Assembly (NCBI GenBank): GCA_910588635.1
Contig: CAJUPW010000045.1
Span: 1-8,595, forward strand
Source of the DNA: an uncultured Oscillospiraceae bacterium
GTDB lineage: Bacteria; Bacillota; Clostridia; Oscillospirales; Oscillospiraceae
Direction of reading: 5' to 3'
DNA: 8,595 nucleotides
In this document: piece after piece, positions 1 to 4,690 of the stretch
How positions within the stretch are numbered: the first letter of the stretch is position 1
How the letters are laid out: every line of letters starts with the position of its first letter
Position numbers and translations under genes: made by a program
Notes under the pieces: generated by a model
What the model was told of the DNA's origin: nothing
Databases searched by the model: none
The model's input: only the letters and a program-made list of their open reading frames with translations

Positions 1-40
1 CGGACTGTCTGGCGTAGATAGCGTCGATACGGTTTTCCAT
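1..40 (-). CDS. Serine recombinase, N-terminal start only (runs off the window)
   Basis: Thirteen codons are visible, reading MENRIDAIYARQS from an ATG at 40. The Y-A-R-Q-S stretch is the typical beginning of the resolvase catalytic domain in large serine recombinases of Firmicutes transposons and conjugative elements; the S would be the catalytic nucleophile that attacks DNA during excision and integration. The start is supported by an AAAGGAG Shine-Dalgarno at about 47-53 on the minus strand, with normal spacing. Only about 20-30 bases separate this start from IS3 coding sequence on the opposite strand, so there is hardly room for a full promoter; the -35 may come from neighbouring DNA. Family membership is inferred from a short motif and cannot be confirmed without the sequence to the left. 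A plain resolvase or invertase is the alternative. Confidence 0.72.
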   Translation of the reverse strand, partial: MENRIDAIYARQS

Positions 41-61
41 GATAGCTCCTTTCCTATTGGG

Positions 62-853
62 AAATGGAGCTGTCATATCCTACGCAATAAGCGAGGAAAT
101 GCGTGGTTTGAGAAGCGAAGGGAAGAATACTGTATCCTGATTCGGGAAGTATTTGATGAATACCGACAAGTGTTGGGCGCGGAGAAAATTCGCACGATAC
201 TTGTTCAGCGCGGATACCAGGTCAGCATAGAATACGTGGCAAGATTGATGAAAGAGATGGGGTTGGCCAGCATCCGCAGTACCGCGAAACAGGACTACAT
301 AAAACTCAATGCGACGGAGAAGAAACGAAACATTCTCCGTCAGCAATTTCAGGCAGATAGGCCCAACCAGATTTGGGTCAGCGATGTCACTTGCTTCAAG
401 CTGGGAGAACGCTACTTATACACTTGTGTGATTTTGGACTTGTTTTCCCGCAGGATTGTTGCATATAACGTATCTAAGAAAAATAGCACCCAGCTGATCA
501 CCTCTACATTTAAGACCGCATGGGAGCAACGCAGCCCAAACGCTAGCCTCATCTTTCACAGTGACCGAGGGGCCCAATATACCTCTCATCGTTTTAGACA
601 ACTACTTCACGAGCGATCCGTAGAACAGTCTTTCTCCAATTCAGGGAAGCCTCATAATAATGCAGTTGCCGAATCTTTCTTTGCCACACTTAAAAAGGAA
701 GATCTATATCGAAAGGATTACACATCGGAAGCAGCCTTCAAGCGTGGTCTTGCCTCCTACATTGAATTTTATAATACGAAGCGGCCCCATCGTACACTGA
801 AAAACCAAACACCATGTCAGGTAGAAGAGTTGTTCATGAGCAGCAACCAATAA
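62..853 (+). pseudogene. IS3-family transposase OrfB, 5'-truncated
   Basis: The frame encodes the DDE transposase of an IS3-family insertion sequence, which cuts and joins IS ends. It contains an HTH_21-like region (GAEKIRTIL...VARLMKEMGL) and a complete rve integrase core. Counted from a GTG at 170, the catalytic acids are D72 (WVSDVTCF), D132 (IFHSDRG) and E168 (NNAVAESFF); D132 and E168 are exactly 35 residues apart, the D-D-35-E signature. The end (FYNTKRPHRTL...TPCQVEELF) is the usual OrfB C terminus. The frame stays open upstream of 170, and the family-like sequence continues back to about codon 74 (HILRNKRGNAWFEKRREEY), so GTG 170 is not the original start. About 40-60 N-terminal residues, OrfA and the left inverted repeat are missing. 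The core is intact, but without OrfA and the left end the copy should be immobile. Confidence 0.85.
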
Positions 854-950
854 AAGGGGCAAGAGGATGTCAGCAGGGTTCGAATCCCCCTAATCACACG
901 TTTTACTCTCTGATTTTGAACTGTTTGCTATTGTCCAGTGACACATGACA
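62..950 (+). mobile_element. IS3-family insertion sequence remnant
   Basis: This is the extent of the IS fragment: truncated orfB plus about 100 bases of 3' flank. The left edge is set by the serine recombinase leader (41-60). The right edge is uncertain; the sequence around 934-952 (tgtccagtgacacatgaca) has the look of an IS3 terminal repeat, but the matching left repeat is absent, so it cannot be checked. The fragment is more AT-rich than the following pyrB. Confidence 0.45.
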
Positions 951-1002
951 CCCGGAGTTGAAAAAGCCTGGAGTCCTTGAAACGCAAGGGTTACAGGAAA
1001 AG
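854..1002. other. Non-coding flank of the IS fragment
   Basis: No gene is seen here. A T-arm-like sequence, GGG-TTCGAAT-CCC, lies at 876-888, but it has no acceptor stem or CCA around it. A small imperfect hairpin lies at 967-998 (CCTG...CCTTG AAACG CAAGG...CAGG). The stretch includes the probable right end of the IS and the distal flank of the tRNA-Ser terminator. Confidence 0.4.
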
Positions 1003-1061
1003 AACGACCCTACTCAATCCAAACAATTGACAACAATTTGTTCAGATTGGGTAGGGTCGTT
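1003..1061 (-). terminator. Hairpin terminator after tRNA-Ser
   Basis: Arms of 17 bases at 1003-1019 and 1045-1061 pair along their whole length with one G-U wobble; the loop is 25 bases. On the minus strand the stem is followed by CTTTTCC. It starts 6 bases beyond the tRNA-Ser CCA end, so it is placed to stop the tRNA transcript and any pyrB read-through. The T-tract is short, so efficiency is uncertain. Confidence 0.65.
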
Positions 1062-1066
1062 CATTT

Positions 1067-1154
1067 TGGCGCGGCGGGTGGGATTCGAACCCACGTGGGA
1101 TTACCCCAAACTGATTTCGAATCAGCCCCGTTATGACCGCTTCGATACCGCCGC
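1067..1154 (-). tRNA. tRNA-Ser (anticodon CGA)
   Basis: An 88-base class II tRNA, reading UCG codons. The acceptor stem is GCGGCGG paired with CCGCCGC, with discriminator G and encoded CCA. The anticodon arm is GCTGA-TTCGAAA-TCAGT, with CGA in the loop. There is a long variable arm (GGGG/TCCC type) and a T arm GTGGG-TTCGAAT-CCCAC. It is flanked by its own promoter and a hairpin terminator, and lies on the same strand as pyrB. Confidence 0.95.
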
Positions 1155-1187
1155 TTATATTGCCCCGCGGCTCGGCGGAGCTTTTTC

Positions 1188-1216
1188 AGCATACCAGACA
1201 TTGGCGCAAAAATCAA
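1188..1216 (-). promoter_or_regulatory. Promoter for tRNA-Ser
   Basis: On the minus strand there is TTGATT (-35, 1211-1216), a 17-base spacer and TATGCT (-10, 1188-1193), with an extended -10 TG one base upstream. Transcription would start near 1181, about 27 bases before the tRNA 5' end. It lies between the pyrB stop and the tRNA, so the tRNA need not depend on pyrB transcription. Confidence 0.6.
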
Positions 1217-1264
1217 GGTGCTCTTTCAATCTTTTCTTTCCGGCTTGTGAAAAAATTCAATGTT

Positions 1265-2326
1265 TCAGGTCAATGCCGCATCACAGAAGGCGCAGCAGTC
1301 CACACCGCCGTTCTTTTTCACCAGGGGGGGCAGATAGGGCTGGGTCCGGGTGATGCACCGGGGATTGCGGCAGACCGGCTTTGTGCCGATCTCCACCGCC
1401 GGAGTGCGGTCCAGCCGGGGCTGGTTGGCCAAGTCGGCCAACAGCGACATCCGGGCGAACATGCCGTACCGGGCCTGCTCAAAATACACCGCCCGATGGT
1501 CGTCGTCCACGTCCACGGCAATCTCGTCCACCCGGGGCAGGGGGTGCATCACCAGCATTTTGTCCTTGGCCCGCTCCAGCTTACGGCGGGTGAGGACGTA
1601 CACCCCCTTATTCCGCTCGTACTCCAGGGGGTCCACAAACCGCTCCCGCTGGATGCGGGTCATGTACAACACATCCAGCTGGGGAATGACCGCCTCCAGT
1701 CCGGTGACCTCGGTGAAGGGCATGCCGTTTTCCTGCATGAAGGCGCGCACATACTCGGGCACGGCAAGCTCCCGGGGGGAGATGAGAAAAAAGCGGATAT
1801 CCTCAAACTTGGCCAGAGCCTTGATAAGGGAGTGGACGGTGCGGCCGTTTTTCAGATCGCCGCACAGGCCCACGGACAGGTGGTCCACCTTCCCCAGCAG
1901 GCGGGTGATGGTGGTCAGGTCGGCGGTGGTCTGGGTGGGGTGCATGTGGCCGCCGTCGCCGGCGTTGACCACGGGCACATGGGAGTACAGCGACGCCGCC
2001 TTGGCCGCCCCCTCCCAGGGGGTGCGCATGACGATCACGTCGGCGTAGCCAGAGACCATCTTGACAGTATCCTTTAAGGTCTCCCCCTTGGCCACCGAGG
2101 AGGAGCTGGGGTCGGCAAAGCCGAAAACCGTTCCGCCCAGGCGGAGCATGGCGGTCTGGAAGGAGAAGTTGGTGCGGGTGGAGGGCTCATAGAACAGCGA
2201 GGCCATCACCTTTCCCCGGCAGGCGTCGATATAGCTGCCCGGGTCGTCCATAATTTTGCCGGCCCGGGCGTAGAGCTCGTCCCACTCCCGGCGCGTCAGG
2301 TCTCCAAAATCGATCAGATGCCGCAT
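1265..2326 (-). CDS. pyrB: Aspartate carbamoyltransferase with C-terminal zinc domain
   Basis: This cytosolic enzyme joins carbamoyl phosphate and aspartate to give carbamoyl aspartate, the committed step of pyrimidine synthesis. Of 353 residues, about 1-305 form the two-domain catalytic chain. The carbamoyl-phosphate loop is STRT (49-52), followed by K80 (SVAKGE), HPTQ (129-132), R162 (NGRTVHS), R224 (YMTRIQ) and HPLPR (261-265). The usual family length is about 305-310. The extra 45 residues contain C319-x4-C324 and C345-x2-C348 in the setting VCRNPRCI...CAFC, closely matching the zinc domain of the regulatory subunit PyrI (VCPNSNCI...CKYC in E. coli). The allosteric nucleotide-binding half of PyrI is absent. 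ATG 2326 is chosen over an in-frame start 9 codons upstream because AGAGGGG precedes it at proper spacing. No other pyr gene is adjacent. The short leader leaves no room for a PyrR attenuator. Confidence 0.93.
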   Translation of the reverse strand: MRHLIDFGDLTRREWDELYARAGKIMDDPGSYIDACRGKVMASLFYEPSTRTNFSFQTAMLRLGGTVFGFADPSSSSVAKGETLKDTVKMVSGYADVIVMRTPWEGAAKAASLYSHVPVVNAGDGGHMHPTQTTADLTTITRLLGKVDHLSVGLCGDLKNGRTVHSLIKALAKFEDIRFFLISPRELAVPEYVRAFMQENGMPFTEVTGLEAVIPQLDVLYMTRIQRERFVDPLEYERNKGVYVLTRRKLERAKDKMLVMHPLPRVDEIAVDVDDDHRAVYFEQARYGMFARMSLLADLANQPRLDRTPAVEIGTKPVCRNPRCITRTQPYLPPLVKKNGGVDCCAFCDAALT

Positions 2327-2356
2327 ACCATTTTCCCCTCTTTTGTTTCTCACGCT

Positions 2357-2385
2357 ATCCTACCATAAAGCGGCAGTTTGCGCAA
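2357..2385 (-). promoter_or_regulatory. Possible promoter for pyrB
   Basis: On the minus strand there is TTGCGC (2380-2385), a 17-base spacer and TAGGAT (2357-2362). The match is moderate (3 of 6 and 4 of 6), but the spacing is ideal and the position suits a short leader of about 20-25 bases before the pyrB start. Confidence 0.4.
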
Positions 2386-2393
2386 GAAGGGAA

Positions 2394-2483
2394 ATGACCA
2401 TATCTCAAGGGTTTTCCTGCTCTGTTTTGAACTGCTCCATCGGTGAGCTGCTGGAGTATATTCCGGAGGACCCAAAGCTGTAA
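2394..2483 (+). pseudogene. Relic: C-terminal end of an XRE/Cro-type regulator
   Basis: A 29-codon frame beginning MTISQGF ends in CSVLNCSIGELLEYIPEDPKL. The second half has the form LCxxLNCxxGxLLEYxPEx, which closes many small Cro/C1-type HTH repressors of Clostridia (the last helix of the HTH domain followed by a short acidic tail). The DNA-binding helices are missing. The run before C9 does not look like the family, so this is most likely a decayed regulator tail. A purine-rich stretch (AAGAAGGG) stands before the ATG, so a 29-residue peptide is possible but unlikely. Confidence 0.5.
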
Positions 2484-2493
2484 AATATATCTC

Positions 2494-2522
2494 TTGAACG
2501 CCCGGAGAGACTATGCTATAAT
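2494..2522 (+). promoter_or_regulatory. Promoter for the Cys/His-rich secreted protein
   Basis: TTGAAC (2494-2499), a 17-base spacer and TATAAT (2517-2522) give a near-consensus vegetative promoter. The start would be near 2529, giving a leader of about 38 bases that carries AAAGGAAG ahead of the ATG at 2567. This is one of the two best promoters in the window and suggests strong expression. Confidence 0.75.
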
Positions 2523-2566
2523 ACGGTTATCACCCGCCATGTGCGGACAGAAAGGAAGTCATTCCC

Positions 2567-2968
2567 ATGTTCAGGAAGAGAAGCCGTCTGCTGGCCGGCG
2601 CACTGTGCGTCATGCTGGCGGCTATGCTGGTCGTGCCCGCGGCCGCCCACGGCTGTCACGGCGGACGGGGCCGCCACGGCGGATACCGGCAGAATGTCCA
2701 GACTGCCGTTACGGTCTGCCCCTATGAGGACTGCGCCGAGGCGGGCCGGCATACCCACGACAGTGTGACCTACTGCGGCTACGGCCACGGCAGCGGCGTG
2801 TGCGACGGGACCTGTCTGGCCTTGTGCCCCTATGAGGACTGCGCCGAGGCGGGCCGGCATACCCACGATGGCGTGGGCTACTGCGGCGCAAACCACGACT
2901 GCGGCTACTGTGACAACTCCTGTACGGTCAAAGCTTCCCACAGACACGGCTGCGGCCGCTGGGCCTGA
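2567..2968 (+). CDS. Secreted Cys/His-rich protein with a duplicated motif
   Basis: The predicted protein has 133 residues. Residues 1-27 are a signal peptide (basic MFRKRSR, a hydrophobic run, then VVPAAA with a type I site before H28). The exported part holds about 13 cysteines and 11 histidines. A block CPYEDCAEAGRHTHD...YCG occurs at 51-71 and again at 87-107, followed by Cys/His-rich tails (CGYGHGSGVCDGTC, then CGANHDCGYCDNSC). The paired C-x4-C and H-x-H could bind metal or form disulfides outside the cell; no known enzyme motif is seen. ATG 2567 is supported by AAAGGAAG at 2551-2558 and by the signal peptide. It has its own strong promoter, and a terminator follows within 15 bases of the stop. 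Similar CPYEDC...HTHDG...YCG repeats occur in gut Clostridia, to my knowledge without an assigned function. The function is unknown. Confidence 0.8.
   Translation: MFRKRSRLLAGALCVMLAAMLVVPAAAHGCHGGRGRHGGYRQNVQTAVTVCPYEDCAEAGRHTHDSVTYCGYGHGSGVCDGTCLALCPYEDCAEAGRHTHDGVGYCGANHDCGYCDNSCTVKASHRHGCGRWA
2717..2868 (+). repeat. Two identical 44-base direct repeats, 108-base period
   Basis: The 44 bases at 2717-2760 recur without a mismatch at 2825-2868, inside the Cys/His-rich gene. The period is 36 codons, so the unit is in frame. Identity includes third codon positions, while the 64 bases between the copies differ, which points to a recent duplication or gene conversion. Confidence 0.9.
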
Positions 2969-2982
2969 TCCCAGGTATAAAA

Positions 2983-3029
2983 CCCCTCCGATCTCACATC
3001 CTAACGAGAGAAACGGAGGGGGCTTTTTT
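2983..3029 (+). terminator. Terminator of the Cys/His-rich gene, overlapping the next start
   Basis: CCCCTCCG (2983-2990) pairs with CGGAGGGG (3014-3021); an inner TCTC/GAGA pairing shortens the loop, and TTTTTT follows at 3024-3029. It is a good intrinsic terminator. Its 3' arm doubles as the GGAGGGGG Shine-Dalgarno of the following gene, and its T-tract contains that gene's TTG start. Confidence 0.8.
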
Positions 3030-3546
3030 GTTGTGGTTCTGGAGCTTTATCGTGTACAGCTTTGCCGGTTTTCTGCTGGAGGTGGCCTTTGCCCGGCTGG
3101 TGGGAGGACGGGCCGACCGGAAGGGGCTGCTGGTGCTCCCCCTGTGTCCGGTATACGGGGCGGGGGCCTGTCTCATTCTGGCCCTACCCCGGTGGGTGGA
3201 CAACCGCCCTTTGGCCCTGTTCCTGCTGGGCGGGCTGACCGCCACGGCGGCGGAGTATCTGGCCGCCCTCTGGCACGAGAAGGCGCTGGAGGTGTCCTTC
3301 TGGGACTACCATGGCCTGCCCGGTAATCTGCAAGGGCGGGTGTGCCTGCCCTTCTCGCTGGCCTGGGGGGCGCTGTCCCTGGGGCTGGTGTACCGGGTCC
3401 ACCCGGCGCTGTCCCCCTGGTTGGCCAGGATTCCCGACCCGGTGGGCTGGGCGGCCCTGGCTACCCTGGTGGCCGACGGCCTGTTCACCGCCGCCGCTCT
3501 CCGGAGCACAGGGGACACCGCCAGCCTGCGGTGGTATGAAAAATAA
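3028..3546 (+). CDS. CmpB-type putative ABC transporter permease, membrane protein
   Basis: A 172-residue integral membrane protein with about five hydrophobic segments (roughly 2-26, 34-54, 60-85, 107-127 and 137-159). The opening FAGFLLEVAFARL...G-x-L-x-LPLCPVYGAGA matches the family annotated as putative ABC-transporter type IV (CmpB, Pfam ABC_trans_CmpB), whose signature is a GWLLE-like helix followed by a G...PLYG loop. No ATPase partner is nearby and the transport role is not proven for this family. The start is taken as TTG 3028 (TTG 3031 is equally possible) because GGAGGGGG lies 6-8 bases upstream and no ATG is in frame. It lies 59 bases after the Cys/His-rich gene with no promoter seen between, so expression probably needs read-through of the terminator. 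It ends at the bidirectional terminator at 3541. Confidence 0.75.
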   Translation: MLWFWSFIVYSFAGFLLEVAFARLVGGRADRKGLLVLPLCPVYGAGACLILALPRWVDNRPLALFLLGGLTATAAEYLAALWHEKALEVSFWDYHGLPGNLQGRVCLPFSLAWGALSLGLVYRVHPALSPWLARIPDPVGWAALATLVADGLFTAAALRSTGDTASLRWYEK

Positions 3547-3576
3547 CCGCCGGTCTTAGACCGGCGGTTATTTTTT
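3541..3576. terminator. Bidirectional intrinsic terminator
   Basis: AAATAACCGCCGGTC (3541-3555) pairs perfectly with GACCGGCGGTTATTT around a 3-base loop (TTA, 3556-3558). A T-run follows on the plus strand, and the A-run at the left gives a T-run on the minus strand. It closes the CmpB-like gene (plus) and the 56-residue protein gene (minus); it overlaps the stop codons of both. Confidence 0.92.
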
Positions 3577-3745
3577 ACTCCTCGTAATCGTCGTACTCGT
3601 CGATGTGGGCGGAGCGCTGGAGCCTCTCCTTGGCGCCCCCCGCCAGCTCGGCAAGACAGTCCCAGTAGGCGATGACGGCGCACACAGCGGCGGCGGCGGC
3701 CAGAGACAGGGCCACGATCTTCAAAACAAAGCGGGCAACTTTCAT
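3575..3745 (-). CDS. Small single-pass membrane protein, 56 residues
   Basis: The frame from ATG 3745 begins MKVARFVLKIVALSLAAAAA and continues VCAVIAYWDCLAEL. It has a short basic N terminus, one hydrophobic helix (about 6-27), an amphipathic K/R-rich stretch (LAGGAKERLQRS) and a very acidic tail (HIDEYDDYEE). A textbook AGGAGGT stands 5 bases before the ATG and a strong terminator covers the stop, so this is a real gene despite its size. The helix could be an uncleaved anchor with the tail in the cytoplasm or, less likely, a signal peptide. It lies downstream of the deacetylase on the same strand with a 76-base gap that contains a possible promoter. I do not recognise a named family; the role is unknown. 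Confidence 0.8.
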   Translation of the reverse strand: MKVARFVLKIVALSLAAAAAVCAVIAYWDCLAELAGGAKERLQRSAHIDEYDDYEE

Positions 3746-3777
3746 GGTGGTACCTCCTATGAAAAACTGTTGTCCCC

Positions 3778-3806
3778 AGTTTACACGATGACGGGAGAAA
3801 TTACAA
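3778..3806 (-). promoter_or_regulatory. Possible promoter for the 56-residue protein
   Basis: On the minus strand there is TTGTAA (3801-3806), a 17-base spacer and TAAACT (3778-3783). It lies in the 76-base gap after the deacetylase gene, where no terminator is seen, so the small gene could be read from here, from the deacetylase transcript, or both. Confidence 0.4.
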
Positions 3807-3821
3807 TCGTTTTTGGGAAAT

Positions 3822-4535
3822 TTAATTTATTTTTCTGTAGCGCACCCCCGCCTCCGGCGTGACGCCCCGCTGCTCCATCAGCTGCTCCACGGTGACGAAG
3901 CAGAACCCTCGGGCCAGCAAGGTGTCCACAATGCGCAGAGCCGCCTGGGCGGAGCTGGGGAAGAGGTCGTGGAGGAGGATGATGTCCCCGTCGGAGGCGT
4001 GCTCCACCACGGCGGCCACCACCCGGTCGATATCGTCGTCCTTCCAGTCCTCCGGGTCCACCGACCACAGGATGACCGGACCGCCGCACCAGCCCTCCGC
4101 GGTCTTGTCCAGAAGCCCGTAGGGGGGGCGCAGCCAGTAGTTTCCTTCCCCCGCCAGCTGGGTGATAAGGGCCCGGGTTCTGCCCACCTGGAGGTCGAAG
4201 TCCCGCCGGGACAGACCCTTCAGCTCCACATGGTCGTAGGTGTGGATGCCGATCTGGTGGCCCTCCACGGCCATGCGGCGGACCAGCTCCTCATTGCCCG
4301 GGATGCGGCTGCCCACCAGGAAGAAGGTGGCGGGCGCCTCCCGCAAGGCCAGGCCGTCCAGCAGTGGGCCGGTGGTGGAGGAGCGGGGGCCGTCGTCAAA
4401 GGTGAGGGCCACCAGGGGCGGACCGCCTGCCTCAAGTTCCACCGGGGCGTCCGCCGGGACAGGCCGCTCCGGAGCGGGAAGGGCGGCCGCCAGGGCCGCC
4501 ATACAGAGCAATACCGCAATTTTTTTCCTGCGCAC
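3822..4535 (-). CDS. Polysaccharide deacetylase, NodB domain, exported
   Basis: A predicted 237-residue carbohydrate esterase family 4 enzyme, a metal-dependent hydrolase that removes acetyl groups from cell-wall or other surface glycans. All five NodB motifs are present: TFDDGP (45-50, catalytic base D47 and metal ligand D48), H98-x3-H102 (HTYDH), RPPYG (136-140), D160-x3-W164 (DPEDW) and LLHD (187-190, H189). The N terminus is VRRKKIAVLLCMAALAAALP, a signal peptide or membrane anchor, so it acts outside the membrane. The GTG at 4535 is chosen because AAAGGAG lies about 11 bases upstream and it starts directly at the basic n-region; a TTG at 4586 would add 17 residues before the signal. Substrate (peptidoglycan, chitin-type oligomer or other) cannot be told. 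It is divergent from the SLH protein gene; no clear promoter is seen in the 155-base gap. Confidence 0.88.
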   Translation of the reverse strand: MRRKKIAVLLCMAALAAALPAPERPVPADAPVELEAGGPPLVALTFDDGPRSSTTGPLLDGLALREAPATFFLVGSRIPGNEELVRRMAVEGHQIGIHTYDHVELKGLSRRDFDLQVGRTRALITQLAGEGNYWLRPPYGLLDKTAEGWCGGPVILWSVDPEDWKDDDIDRVVAAVVEHASDGDIILLHDLFPSSAQAALRIVDTLLARGFCFVTVEQLMEQRGVTPEAGVRYRKIN

Positions 4536-4690
4536 CGCCGCAACATCTCCTTTTGCTGTCAGTATGTGCGGCGGTTTGAAGGCCAAACCTTAAAAAATAT
4601 GTCTTTCCTGGGAACTTTTATCAGACACCGCCGTCATAAATAAATGATCGCACAGCTGCAAAAATCTGATTGCTTTCAGGAGGGATCACG

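Noticed and set aside
958..1353. Plus-strand frame of 131 codons across tRNA-Ser
   Set aside because: It covers the tRNA gene and its terminator and the pyrB 3' end, and shows no protein features.
1133..2077. Long plus-strand open frame opposite pyrB (314 codons)
   Set aside because: It is the antisense shadow of a clear pyrB, rich in His, Gly and Gln without domains, and has no ribosome site.
2717..2868. Possible CRISPR or mobile repeat in the Cys/His-rich gene
   Set aside because: The period is 36 codons in frame, with only two units; it is a coding duplication.
2516..2947. Minus-strand frame opposite the Cys/His-rich gene
   Set aside because: Its repeats only mirror the duplicated DNA; the plus strand has promoter, ribosome site, signal peptide and terminator.
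3813..4643. Plus-strand open frame opposite the deacetylase (276 codons)
   Set aside because: The minus strand carries all five NodB motifs; this frame is a GC-rich antisense shadow.
4536..4690. Promoters or a riboswitch between deacetylase and SLH genes
   Set aside because: Several AT-rich hexamers exist, but no pair with 16-18-base spacing and adequate match on either strand, and no conserved riboswitch structure is recognised.
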